A stretch of 35,496 nucleotides of DNA from Planctomycetota bacterium (lineage in GTDB: Bacteria; Planctomycetota; Phycisphaerae; UBA1845; Fen-1342). Position numbers and translations under genes: made by a program. Shown piece by piece: positions 16,072 to 24,570 of this stretch. The notes beneath the pieces are model-generated. The model did not search any database. It was not told the DNA's origin and worked only from the letters and a program-made list of their open reading frames with translations. How positions within the stretch are numbered: the stretch's first letter is position 1; each line of letters starts with the position of its first letter. The DNA lies in the NCBI GenBank assembly GCA_018814045.1, contig JAHJAR010000147.1, forward strand, positions 1 through 35,496. The letters run 5' to 3'.

Positions 16072-18279
16072 ATGGCTGAGCGTACACTCACCCGCGCTCT
16101 GATCGGAGTAATCATGCTCGCGCTGCTCGTGCCTGTTGTGAGCGCGCGCGACGTATACGAGACTTTCGTCGGCGGAAGGATTTGCTCGAACGATGGCGAG
16201 AATGTGATCTGGACGGATGACCCGGACCATCCCTGGAGTGTTGGCACCTCAGGCCTGATCTTCGGGACCGGGAATAACAAATACTGGGAATCCGCCCAGA
16301 TCGGCCCCAACGAAGAGTCGGTCTTCACGCTCGATGTGAACATAGAGCCGGGCGGCGGCATCATCGAGTTCCAGTGGGCCGTCGAATCCGAATGGGGCTT
16401 TGACTTCTTCGTCGTCTACCTCAACGGCGGTCCGGAACTGGTCGGAACCGGTGACCAAGGTGGCCAGGCCCTCATCGAGCTTGACGAGGGCGCGAACAAG
16501 ATCGAGTTTGTCTACTTCAAGGACGGACTGATCGACGAGGGTGCCGACGCCGTCGGCATCGATACTGTTCACATCACCCACGTTGTCGGGGAGCCAGGGT
16601 TCACGATTGGTGGACGGGTCTATGCCGATTTGAGCGACCCGCTCAACTCGGGTCTCGAAGGCGTCATCGTATCGGTGGACGGCTACTGCGGAACGTATGC
16701 CTCGGCGCCGTCGGAGGCGGATGGCACTTGGTTAGTGGATGGCGTGAATGGCGGCACCTACACGCTGACCACCGGGCTGACGGGCTGCGCGTTCCAGCAG
16801 GTGGTCGATGGCGTCCCGGGCAGTGCGCCTCCGATCACGCTCGAAGTCGATATCGACCACCTGGACGAGAACCTCAACCTCGAGTTTCTCGGTGACTGCG
16901 AATACAACATCGGCGGAAAGGTGAAAGATGCCGGTGGCAGCGGCGTCACCGGAGTGACGATCACCGTCGATGGCGACCAGGGCACGTTCAACGCAATCAC
17001 AAGTGGCAGCCAGGGCGCCTGGACTATCAACGACGTACCCTACGGAACCTACACGGTCACGCCGACGATGGGCGATTGCTGTGTCTTCGCCCCGGAGACA
17101 GTGGATATCCAGGTCAGCGCGGCGAACGAAACGGCCAACAAGAACATCCAAATCGTCGCAGACTGTGAATACCTCGTGGCTGGGCAGGTCTACAGTGATC
17201 TCGGCGATCCAACCGGCAGTGGGCTGGCCGGCGTGACGGTCACACTGGATGGAACTCCCGGCACGTTTGTGACACAGACCCTGACCGGGGGAGTGTGGAT
17301 TCTCGACGGCGTACCGTGTGGCAGCTATACACTCACGCCTTCGGTCTCTGGCTGTGCTTTCGTGCAAGTTGTGGACGGCGTGCCCGGCGATCCGGCCCCG
17401 ATCACCATCGCTGCCGATCTGACACACGAACTCGAAATCCAGGACATCGAGTTCCTCGCAACTTGCGAGTACAGCGTCGGCGGCAGCGCCTACGGCAATC
17501 TCGATGACCCCGCCAACAGCGGGCTGACCAATGTCACCGTCACGGTTGAGGGCGACAACGGGACCTTCATCACCCAAACCAGCGGCGCAAATGGGGCCTG
17601 GCAGGTCGACAATGTCCCGCTCGGGACCTACGACGTGACGCTGGCCCACGACGAGTGCACTTTCCAGCAGGTCGTCGATGGCGTGCCCGGTAGTGCTCCG
17701 CCGATCACGATCACGGTCGATTACACGAACGAGGCTGAGAACCTGGACCTCCAGTTCCTGGCGGCTTGCAACACTTACATCGTGGCCGGCGTCATCTACA
17801 CCGACCTGGGCGATCCGCCCGGCAGCGGCCTCCTGGGTGTGACGGTGGCAGTCGACGGCACGGGTGGCCTGTTCGAAGCCCAGACCAACATGCAGGGGCA
17901 GTGGCAGATCGACGCGGTCCCCTACGGCACCTACGACGTCACCCCGGCCCGCGGCGGCTGTACTTTCCAGCACGTCGTGGATGGTGTGCCAGGCGCCGAG
18001 CCGCCGATCACGATCATCGTCGATATGGCGCACGAAACGGAGATCCAGGCGCTTGAGTTCCTCGCCGAGTGCAGCGAGTACGAGCTGGGTGATTTGAACT
18101 GCGACGGTGCGGTCAACGGTTTCGACATCGACGCCTTCGTGTTGGCGCTGCAAGGGCCCGACTTCTACGATCCGGTCTACCCGGACTGCGACATCAACCT
18201 GGCCGACATCAACCAGGACGGGAGCGTGAACGGGTTTGACATCGACCCGTTCATCGACCTGCTGATCGGCGGCGGTTAG
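16072..18279 (+). CDS. Secreted protein with five carboxypeptidase-regulatory/SdrB-like repeats and dockerin-like C-terminus
   Basis: A 735-residue exported protein. The signal peptide is residues ~1-24 (ends VVSARD). Residues ~25-172 form a beta-rich domain with many Trp, Phe and acidic residues (FQWAVESEWGFDFFVVYL, VGIDTVHITHV), resembling a jelly-roll domain. Five tandem repeats begin near residues 174, 277, 366, 466 and 567 and are 89-103 residues each. Each has the pattern 'GG.vY.Dl.dp..SGL.gVtVtvdG..G.f' then 'G.W.idgVP.GtYtvTp' and ends 'FL..C'; four also contain VVDGVPG..PPIT. This is the CarboxypepD_reg / SdrD-B type of extracellular beta-sandwich. From ~670 two dockerin-like repeats follow (GDLNCDGAVNGFDID, ADINQDGSVNGFDID). 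The start has AGGAGG eight bases upstream. It is likely structural or adhesive; no catalytic residues were seen. Confidence 0.9.
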   Translation: MAERTLTRALIGVIMLALLVPVVSARDVYETFVGGRICSNDGENVIWTDDPDHPWSVGTSGLIFGTGNNKYWESAQIGPNEESVFTLDVNIEPGGGIIEFQWAVESEWGFDFFVVYLNGGPELVGTGDQGGQALIELDEGANKIEFVYFKDGLIDEGADAVGIDTVHITHVVGEPGFTIGGRVYADLSDPLNSGLEGVIVSVDGYCGTYASAPSEADGTWLVDGVNGGTYTLTTGLTGCAFQQVVDGVPGSAPPITLEVDIDHLDENLNLEFLGDCEYNIGGKVKDAGGSGVTGVTITVDGDQGTFNAITSGSQGAWTINDVPYGTYTVTPTMGDCCVFAPETVDIQVSAANETANKNIQIVADCEYLVAGQVYSDLGDPTGSGLAGVTVTLDGTPGTFVTQTLTGGVWILDGVPCGSYTLTPSVSGCAFVQVVDGVPGDPAPITIAADLTHELEIQDIEFLATCEYSVGGSAYGNLDDPANSGLTNVTVTVEGDNGTFITQTSGANGAWQVDNVPLGTYDVTLAHDECTFQQVVDGVPGSAPPITITVDYTNEAENLDLQFLAACNTYIVAGVIYTDLGDPPGSGLLGVTVAVDGTGGLFEAQTNMQGQWQIDAVPYGTYDVTPARGGCTFQHVVDGVPGAEPPITIIVDMAHETEIQALEFLAECSEYELGDLNCDGAVNGFDIDAFVLALQGPDFYDPVYPDCDINLADINQDGSVNGFDIDPFIDLLIGGG

Positions 18280-18315
18280 ACGCAGCCGAGCGGCGGCGAA
18301 TTCTGAGGAATAGTC

Positions 18316-18343
18316 ACGGCGGCGGGTAGTAGCCCGCCGCCGT
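18316..18343. terminator. Bidirectional terminator hairpin
   Basis: ACGGCGGCGGG (18316-18326) pairs perfectly with CCCGCCGCCGT (18333-18343) around a six-base TAGTAG loop and is followed by TGTT. It lies between the convergent repeat-protein gene and the coiled-coil gene. Confidence 0.7.
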
Positions 18344-18401
18344 TGTTATGTGCTCTGCCAAAGTCCCCTTTGATGTGGCCCATTCGGCCGTGTCTTGGCC
18401 A

Positions 18402-19592
18402 TCAACCTTGTCCGATGACGACCACCTCGGGCGGACACAGGTTGCGCAGTTGCAGCTTGAGTTCGAACTGCGACTTGGCCATTTGCTCGACGGCATCTTC
18501 GAGCAGGTGCATGCGCAAGCGCACGCGGCCGTCGCATTCATCGGCGAGCGCCAACACGTCACGCTTGCGCAGGTCGTCGAGCTGGGTGTCGACGAACTGG
18601 AGCCGGGCCCGAGCCTCGGCGGAGTCGATGCTGAGCTGAATGAGCTGGCGGTTGAGATCGGCCAACAGCCCGCCCCCGACTTCGTGGGTGGCTGTTTCGC
18701 GGTACTGCGCGACCTGGGCGCGTGCGACAACCAGTTCACGTTCGGCTTGCTCGGCCTCGGCGGCCGAGACCCGTCCGCCCTCGTCCAGTTTCTTGACACG
18801 CTGGAAGGCTAGCTCGCGCAATTCGACCACGCGTTGGAGTTCCTTGAGCACCTCGCTTGAGGCCATGGTCTCGTCGACGCGCTTGCCGATTTCGGAGATT
18901 TGTCGCGCGAGGGCCTGCTCACGGGCGGAGAGGGCTTCCAACTGAAGCTGCGCGTCCGCGCGGGTCTGCTCGAGGTTCAGCAGTGTGCTCTCAACACTGG
19001 TGCGCGACAGATCGGAGCGTCCGGCGCGCTTGCACAATTCCTGTCGCAGCTCGCGGAGCGCGCCCAGATCATGTTCGACGTGCTGGAGTTCTTCTTCAGC
19101 GGCGGCCAACTGAGCCTTCAGTCGATTCTCGTCGGCGCTGCTCACGGCGAGCAGGGCTGCCTGGAGCCGGTCGCAGAGCGTCGTGAGCAGACGCGACGCG
19201 GCGGGTTGGCCGAGTTCCTCGGCGAGGCGCAGGCGGATGCGCCCGACCAACACCACGCGTCGGTCAGGTCCGGCGCGGCCCGAGAGGCTCTGGGTCGGGA
19301 ACACCTGTTGTTCCACGAGCGTGAATGTGACGCCCACTTTGTCCGGCTGAACCTCGGGCCCGAGCAGCTCACGCACCGGTTCGGCCAGTATGGCCGTGCT
19401 CGACAGTAGTCCGTGCACCGTGTCCTCGTTCAGCGGGAGCAGAGCTAGGTTCGAGGTAATCCGGACGAGGCAACTGGCTTCACTGTAAGCGGGCTCGGGC
19501 GGGGGTGTTTCCTGAGCGAATGCGCCGCCGGTGGTAAGGAGGATGATCACCAGCGTGATCCAGCCGTGCGGTGCTCTTGTAGTCTTCATCAT
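18402..19592 (-). CDS. Exported coiled-coil protein of unknown function
   Basis: A 396-residue protein with an N-terminal signal peptide (MMKTTRAPHG, a hydrophobic stretch, then GGAFAQE; cleavage likely after AFA). Residues ~30-140 are mixed alpha/beta with no family I recognise. Residues ~145-370 are almost entirely charged helix with heptads (for example AEEELQHVEHDLGALRELRQ), so a long periplasmic coiled coil is predicted. The start ATG at 19592 overlaps the preceding gene's stop (ATGATG: start 19592, TGA ending at 19589), with AAGGAG four bases before; the second ATG at 19589 is equally possible. This coupling ties it to the anti-sigma-like gene, so it could be the sensor or effector of that signalling unit. 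That role is inference only. Confidence 0.72.
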   Translation of the reverse strand: MMKTTRAPHGWITLVIILLTTGGAFAQETPPPEPAYSEASCLVRITSNLALLPLNEDTVHGLLSSTAILAEPVRELLGPEVQPDKVGVTFTLVEQQVFPTQSLSGRAGPDRRVVLVGRIRLRLAEELGQPAASRLLTTLCDRLQAALLAVSSADENRLKAQLAAAEEELQHVEHDLGALRELRQELCKRAGRSDLSRTSVESTLLNLEQTRADAQLQLEALSAREQALARQISEIGKRVDETMASSEVLKELQRVVELRELAFQRVKKLDEGGRVSAAEAEQAERELVVARAQVAQYRETATHEVGGGLLADLNRQLIQLSIDSAEARARLQFVDTQLDDLRKRDVLALADECDGRVRLRMHLLEDAVEQMAKSQFELKLQLRNLCPPEVVVIGQG

Positions 19593-20191
19593 ACTTCTCC
19601 TTCGTTGGCGTTGATTCTCTCCAACCGCTGTCGCGCCACCGCTGCCCACGCGGTTTGCGGGAACAGTTCGGCGACCTGGCGATACTTGGCGATCGCCGGC
19701 TCGCGCTGGTTCGGTGTGCGTTGCATACGGTCGGCCTGTTGCACGATGACAAACGCCGCTCGGGCGATCTCCTTTCGAGCCAGAGCCACCGCGTCCGGTG
19801 GCATGGGGCGTTGCCGCATCTCGCGCGCGCGCCGGAACTGCGCCTCCGATTCCTGTGTCCGGCGCAGAACCGCGAGGCGCAGATCGGCTTCCCGCCGGAG
19901 TTCGCTGATTTCTTCTCGGATCCGAGCAACTTCAGTCGGGGACAGCTCGTGCGTGGCGACTGCGGGAGGGGTGCCCGCTGAAGGCGGTGTTGTTGCTTGT
20001 CGTTGCAGCAACGGCAGTCCGAGCGCCAAGAGGATGGCCGCTGCCACCGCCGCGGCACCGACGGCGTTGAGCGGCTGCCGGCGTGCGGCGCGGGCCCGGA
20101 CGCGCTGCGCCAGGTTCTCCGGCAACAGCGGTGGGGGGCCGGAAGCGTGGTCGGCCTCGCGCAGAAGCTGCTGTAGTTCTTCCTTGGTCAT
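19589..20191 (-). CDS. Membrane anti-sigma-like protein
   Basis: A 200-residue protein encoded directly after an ECF sigma gene (sigma stop at 20196, this ATG at 20191). Residues 1-45 are a charged cytoplasmic segment (MTKEELQQLLREAD, then RVRARAARRQP), residues ~48-66 a transmembrane helix (AVGAAAVAAAILLALGLPLL), and the rest a helical extracytoplasmic part rich in Arg, Glu and Ala, with a C-terminal YRQVAELFPQTAWAAVARQRL segment reminiscent of a single TPR-like helix pair. There is no zinc-binding HxxxCxxC motif, so it is not a classical ZAS anti-sigma. The anti-sigma role is inferred from position and topology. A GTG at 20224 would add 11 residues but overlaps the sigma gene. Confidence 0.7.
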   Translation of the reverse strand: MTKEELQQLLREADHASGPPPLLPENLAQRVRARAARRQPLNAVGAAAVAAAILLALGLPLLQRQATTPPSAGTPPAVATHELSPTEVARIREEISELRREADLRLAVLRRTQESEAQFRRAREMRQRPMPPDAVALARKEIARAAFVIVQQADRMQRTPNQREPAIAKYRQVAELFPQTAWAAVARQRLERINANEGEV

Positions 20192-20195
20192 CTTT

Positions 20196-20792
20196 TCACC
20201 GGTCCAACGCTCCCAGCAATTCACTCTTGAGTCGTTTGCGCGCCCTGCTCAGCCGTACCTCGACGGCGTTGTGCGACACCTCCAGCACCGCCGCCAGCTC
20301 CGCCACCGGCAGTCCTTCCAGGTAGCGCAGCACCAGCACTTCGCGGTCTCGCGCCGGCAGCCGGCGCAGCGCCCGCTGCACCTGGCCCACACGTTCATGG
20401 CGAGCCAGATCGTGCTCAGCGGGGCTGGCAGCCGACTCCTGACGTTCGCAGCGCAAGACCGCCCTGACGCGCAGCCAGAGCGCTCGCCGGCGAAGATGGC
20501 TGCGGCAGGTGTTGACGGCCACGCGGGTCAGCCAGGTCTCGATCCGGCTGTCGCCGCGAAAGTCGGGCAGTCCTCGGAGCGCCACCAGAAACACGTCTTG
20601 CACCACGTCTTCAATGTCCTGCCGCCAACCCAGCAACCGGTAGCACACGCGCGCCACGCGGTCCTGGTACTGTCGGACGAGTTCCTGCAGCCCTGGCCGC
20701 GTGTGCGGTGGTGATGCAGCACGGCCCGGGGCGATGCACGGGCGGCCCGGCCGAGCCGCCGTGGCCATGGTTGTCGGAAGGTCGTCCGCCAT
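20196..20792 (-). CDS. ECF-type RNA polymerase sigma factor
   Basis: The 198-residue protein has sigma-70 region 2 at residues ~33-105 (LVRQYQDRVARVCYRLLG, IEDVVQDVFLVAL, ETWLTRVAVNTCRSHLRRR) and region 4 at ~140-192 (LRRLPARDREVLVLRYLEGL, VAELAAVLEVSHNAVEVRLSRARKRLK). The ~30-residue Pro/Ala-rich N-terminus is not part of the fold. I chose the ATG at 20792; a much longer upstream frame translates to low-complexity basic sequence that overlaps the preceding gene. The ATG at 20768 is also possible. No strong SD is visible. It would redirect RNA polymerase to a specific regulon, held in check by the membrane protein encoded next. Confidence 0.9.
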   Translation of the reverse strand: MADDLPTTMATAARPGRPCIAPGRAASPPHTRPGLQELVRQYQDRVARVCYRLLGWRQDIEDVVQDVFLVALRGLPDFRGDSRIETWLTRVAVNTCRSHLRRRALWLRVRAVLRCERQESAASPAEHDLARHERVGQVQRALRRLPARDREVLVLRYLEGLPVAELAAVLEVSHNAVEVRLSRARKRLKSELLGALDR

Positions 20793-20902
20793 AGCGGGAA
20801 GATTAGACGCACTGGGGGCGGGTGACTTACGGGAATGTGCGGTTTTTTGTCGCCGGCACGGCGTGTGGCGGTTGCTTGAGCCAGCGCGGGACGGCTGCGG
20901 TG

Positions 20903-21919
20903 CTATTTCAGCAGATGCGAGTCGGTCGCCGTTTCCGGGCCTTCGCGGCCGGTGTATTCGGTGACATTGCTGAGCATCCAGATGTTGTCGCCAGCGACTC
21001 CGCAGTCTGGCCGGGTGGTCCACTTGACGTGGCCGCCGATGGTGAGGATGTTCTGGCCCTTGCCGCGGTGGGCCTCCGAGTTGGCCATAGTTGGGTCGGT
21101 CAGGCCGAGGCGGCGGGGGAGGTCGAAGAGAGGTAAACCATTGTCAAATAGTGGGTTATCGTCGGCGAGGACGACGAGATCCGGGCCGTCGGCCAGCGTC
21201 GCGCGCACACCGGCCATGTTCTGATAGGCGTAGCTCACGTTGCGTGATTCGGTGAAGTCGTTGGAGTGCTTGACCTGTTCGGCGGCCATCGGGATGTCTC
21301 GCCGTGAGGGACAGACGAACCACGCTGGCTGTACGTTCCCGGCCAACAGCAGGGGGTAGACGTGGCGGCGATTGGGCATCGTCTCCACGCCCGGGCTGCC
21401 CGTCGGTTTCCACGAGCTACGCTGGTCCCAGCCGGCGAACGGGAGACTGTCGCTGAAGGCGCCCGCGTAGGCCTGCATGCCGCGGCCGAGTTGGGCCAGA
21501 TTCCACGAACAGCCCATGCGCTGATTCCGCTCGCGGACATGCAGCAGGCTCGGTACTCCCAGGCCGACCGCCAGGACGATCATGGCGGCGACGGCGACAA
21601 TGTCGCGCACGTTGCGGACCCGCAGGATCCAGCCCAGCGACTCCTCCCTGGGCTCCGTCGAGCTGGTCGGCGGGTGTAGCACTTTGGGGGGCCGGGCCCC
21701 CTGGGCCACGCGGGCGGTGATCTTCGCGAGCAGGTCTTCCGGGGCCCGGGGGGCTTCCAGGGCGTGCAAGGCGCGGAAGACCTCGTCCAGGGCTTCGTTC
21801 TGGGAGGCCAGGGTTGGGTCGTCGTTTATACGCTGCCGCAATGCGGCCTGTTCCGTTTCTGACAGGCGGCCCAGATGCAGGTCGAGGATCGTGGGGTCGA
21901 ATTCGTAGTCAGACGACAT
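20903..21919 (-). CDS. Anti-sigma-like / pseudopilin-like (DUF1559-like) membrane fusion protein
   Basis: A 338-residue protein following an ECF sigma gene by 23 bases. Residues 1-70 are an acidic helical cytoplasmic domain (YEFDPTILDLHLGRLSETEQ, then DPTLASQNEALDEVFRALHAL) like the N-terminal part of planctomycete anti-sigma proteins. Residues ~107-126 are a transmembrane helix. After it comes RNQRMGCSWNLAQLGRGMQAYA, closely like the post-helix segment of DUF1559 / type II pseudopilin-like proteins (where 'R..C..NL..lg.a...Y' is typical), then YPLLLAGN, WFVCPS, SYAYQNM, ADDNPLF and HRGKGQNILTIGGHVKW, which is the standard H-x-G-x-G-x-N-x-L-x-x-D/G-G-H-V ending. It has no prepilin leader, so it should stay in the membrane. 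AGGAAG is well spaced before the ATG. Confidence 0.8.
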   Translation of the reverse strand: MSSDYEFDPTILDLHLGRLSETEQAALRQRINDDPTLASQNEALDEVFRALHALEAPRAPEDLLAKITARVAQGARPPKVLHPPTSSTEPREESLGWILRVRNVRDIVAVAAMIVLAVGLGVPSLLHVRERNQRMGCSWNLAQLGRGMQAYAGAFSDSLPFAGWDQRSSWKPTGSPGVETMPNRRHVYPLLLAGNVQPAWFVCPSRRDIPMAAEQVKHSNDFTESRNVSYAYQNMAGVRATLADGPDLVVLADDNPLFDNGLPLFDLPRRLGLTDPTMANSEAHRGKGQNILTIGGHVKWTTRPDCGVAGDNIWMLSNVTEYTGREGPETATDSHLLK

Positions 21920-21942
21920 AGTTTTGGCTTCCTACCTGCGGG

Positions 21943-22551
21943 TCAGCGCTCGGCCGTTGGAGAAGACCGTGTCCGGCTCTGCCACAGCTTGGCAAAATGT
22001 GTTACCGCCGAGTGGAGCCTGGACTTTACCGTCCCTACCGGTATGTCGAGGATCTCGGAAATCTCCGCGTAGGGCAGACGCTGGTAATAGCCTAGCATCA
22101 GGATCAGCCGCAGGTTCTCGGGCATCTCAGCGATCAGGCTGCGTACGGTTGCCGCCCGTTCGGTGTTATCGAACTGCTCGGCGGCCGCGACACCAGCGGC
22201 TTCGAGCATGTGTCCCGGTGTCGGTCCTTCATCGTTCGGTCCGCTGTTGTCGAGCGAGAGCTCCTGGCGTCGACCGCGTGCCCGCAGGAAATCGCGGGCT
22301 TTGTTGGCGGCGATCGTGTACAACCAGGGTTTGAACGATCGCGCTGGGTCGAAGGAGCTGGCCGCCAGATGAACCTGCAAGAAAGTCTCCTGGACTAAGT
22401 CCTCGGCGACGGTTCCATTGCCAACGAAACGGAGCAGAAAACCGAACAACTCGTTTGCATAGCGGGCGGCAAGCTGCTCGAAGACGCCGGGCTTTTCGGC
22501 GATGTGATCGGCCAACAGCTCTTCGTCGCTTCTCTGCTCCACGGCATTCAC
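21943..22551 (-). CDS. ECF-type RNA polymerase sigma factor
   Basis: A 202-residue sigma-70 family protein. Region 2 spans ~20-92 (VFEQLAARYANELFGFLLRFVG, AEDLVQETFLQVHLAA, FKPWLYTIAANKARDFLR) and region 4 ~133-188 (IAEMPENLRLILMLGYYQRL, YAEISEILDIPVGTVKSRLHSAVTHFAKLW). A ~40-residue acidic linker joins them. The start is a GTG at 22551; a second GTG three codons later is an alternative, and no strong SD is seen. It heads a co-directional string of five genes (sigma, anti-sigma-like fusion, sigma, anti-sigma-like, exported coiled coil) and is transcribed divergently from the sigma-54 activator gene, 259 bases away. Confidence 0.93.
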   Translation of the reverse strand: MNAVEQRSDEELLADHIAEKPGVFEQLAARYANELFGFLLRFVGNGTVAEDLVQETFLQVHLAASSFDPARSFKPWLYTIAANKARDFLRARGRRQELSLDNSGPNDEGPTPGHMLEAAGVAAAEQFDNTERAATVRSLIAEMPENLRLILMLGYYQRLPYAEISEILDIPVGTVKSRLHSAVTHFAKLWQSRTRSSPTAER

Positions 22552-22691
22552 GGTTTGATACGCTCGCGGGGGAGTAAAGGTTCGGGTCGTATTCCGGAGA
22601 TTCGCAAACTGGTCAGGTTATTTGCCAGCATCATGATTATCGGATCAGGCTGGTTTTGAACGTAGCGGGCCACAGGGCCGGTCAGGTACGC

Positions 22692-22697
22692 TATAAG
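22692..22697 (+). promoter_or_regulatory. Possible -10 element of the activator gene
   Basis: TATAAG sits inside a short palindrome (CTATA-AG-TATAG, 22691-22702), 113 bases before the activator ATG. No convincing -35 box accompanies it. Confidence 0.25.
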
Positions 22698-22810
22698 TAT
22701 AGCCGCAGCAGCGGTTAGCCGCCCGTCGCGAAACGGCGATGCTGTGGGACGTGAATCGCCTCGGGCGTGGTGCCCGTTTGCCGTGAAGACCGATTGCGAG
22801 GACAGCGGCC

Positions 22811-24334
22811 ATGCCCGAAAAAGCGGTATCATTGTCCAGGGGCGCGATCAGCGAGGAGACTCTGGCGTCTCTGCTCGAAGCGTCTGCCGCCATCAACGCC
22901 ACGCTCGACCTGCCGGTAACGCTCCATGCCATCGCTCGTTCGGCCGCCGAGGTGCTCGACGCGGAGGCCAGCTCGGTCATTCTGCTCGACAAGCCGCGCC
23001 AGAAGCTGGTTTTCAAGGCCGCGGTGGGGGAGGCCGGGGGTATTCTGGTTGGTGAGGAGTTCAACGTCGATCTGAGCATTGCCGGCCGCGTGGCGACCAG
23101 CGGGGAGCCCATGTTGGTGCCCGATGTCCGCGCGCATCCGGACTTTTTCCGCGGTATCGATGACATGTCGAGCTTCACCACGCGCGAAATGCTGGCGGCA
23201 CCGCTTCGTTACCGGGAAGAGATCATCGGCGTGGTCGAGGTGCTCAACCACAAGGGGCCGGGGGCCTTCACCGAACGTGACCTCGAGATCTTGCAGGTCT
23301 TCGCCAACCTGGCTGCGATCAGCACCTCGAATGCGCAGATGCTCGAGGCCCTCAAGCGTGAGAACCGCGGCCTGCGCGTGGTGACCCAGCGGGACGAGCC
23401 GATTATCGGCAGCAGCATGGCGCTGCGCGAAGCGACCGAGCTTTGCGAACGCGTGGCCCAGACAAACGCAACCGTTCTGCTGCTGGGCGAGACCGGAACC
23501 GGGAAGGAGCTCAGCGCGCGGGCGATTCACACCCGCAGCCTGCGGGCCGGCCGGGCGTTTATCGCGATCAACTGCGCCGCGTTGCCCGAAACACTCCTGG
23601 AGAGCGAACTCTTCGGACACGAGGCGGGCGCGTTTACGGGGGCGGTCAAGCAGAAGCTCGGGCGCTTCGAATTGGCCGACGGCGGGACGCTCTTTCTCGA
23701 CGAGATCGGCGACATCAGCCCCTCCACGCAGATCAAGCTCTTGCGGGTGCTTCAGGAGCGCGAATTCGTGCGCGTGGGTGGTATCAAGACGATCGCCTGC
23801 GACGTGCGGATCATCGCGGCGACAAATCGTGACCTCACGCGGGCGATGGAGCAGGCGGAGTTCCGCGAGGATCTGTACTACCGGCTGAACGTCTTTCCGA
23901 TCCACTTGCCGCCGCTACGCGAACGGCGGGAGGATATCCCACTACTGGTTGAGCATTTCGTGTCGTTGACATCGACCGAACTGGGACGGACGCGGCCGGA
24001 AGTGGCGGCCGATACGCTCGCGGTGCTGTGTACCTATCATTGGCCCGGCAACATTCGCGAGATGCGCAACGTGATCGAGCGGGCCGTACTGCTGTGCGAC
24101 AGTGGGAAGATCACGCCGCAGCACATGCCGCGCGAGATTGCCGGCGAGCACGAGCCGGTCCGGCCGGCAGAGGGTGAGTCCTCGCTCGTGGGCTATGAGA
24201 AGGCGATGATTCTGAAGGCGCTTCAGGAAAACGGTTGGAACCAGTCGCAGGCCGCGCGCGCCCTGGGCATCAGCCGCGACAACCTCCGCTACCGACTGCG
24301 CAAATACCAGATCAGACGACCGGACGGCGAATAG
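22811..24334 (+). CDS. GAF-domain sigma-54-dependent transcriptional activator
   Basis: A 507-residue bacterial enhancer-binding protein. The GAF sensor domain is residues ~17-175 ([56 protein letters not shown]). The AAA+ domain has Walker A GETGTGKE (Gly226-Lys232), the sigma-54-contact loop GAFTGA at 273-278, Walker [11 protein letters not shown], and arginine-finger-region residues in [26 protein letters not shown]. The Fis-type HTH is at ~462-500 ([30 protein letters not shown]). It therefore remodels sigma-54 holoenzyme in response to a small ligand bound by the GAF domain, rather than to phosphorylation, since there is no receiver domain. The GAFTGA loop is intact. Targets are unknown, and no sigma-54 promoter that I accept is present nearby. 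Confidence 0.95.
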   Translation: MPEKAVSLSRGAISEETLASLLEASAAINATLDLPVTLHAIARSAAEVLDAEASSVILLDKPRQKLVFKAAVGEAGGILVGEEFNVDLSIAGRVATSGEPMLVPDVRAHPDFFRGIDDMSSFTTREMLAAPLRYREEIIGVVEVLNHKGPGAFTERDLEILQVFANLAAISTSNAQMLEALKRENRGLRVVTQRDEPIIGSSMALREATELCERVAQTNATVLLLGETGTGKELSARAIHTRSLRAGRAFIAINCAALPETLLESELFGHEAGAFTGAVKQKLGRFELADGGTLFLDEIGDISPSTQIKLLRVLQEREFVRVGGIKTIACDVRIIAATNRDLTRAMEQAEFREDLYYRLNVFPIHLPPLRERREDIPLLVEHFVSLTSTELGRTRPEVAADTLAVLCTYHWPGNIREMRNVIERAVLLCDSGKITPQHMPREIAGEHEPVRPAEGESSLVGYEKAMILKALQENGWNQSQAARALGISRDNLRYRLRKYQIRRPDGE

Positions 24335-24570
24335 TGCGCGACGAGGGCAGTTGCGGCGCTGCGGTCGTTGCGGGGGTTGTGTGCGCGCCAGGTCTCGGCG
24401 CCTTGCTGTGTGCCAGCAGGATTCGTTGACGCTCCTGGGTGGGGGGGATAGCATCAAGCGCGCGGCAAAGCAGTGGCACCAAGTGGCATATCGGCCCGGA
24501 GCCGGGCTTGTCCGCCAGTTATAGGAAGTGTGTTGGGGGGCACGTGGCTTCCGGTCGATCGTAGTGAGTA

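Noticed and set aside
24474..24489. Possible sigma-54 promoter (TGGCACCAAGTGGCAT) before the first sulfatase-fold gene and after the sigma-54 activator.
   Set aside because: The GG-to-GC spacing is one base short of the strict -24/-12 spacing, and the -12 box lacks TTGC.
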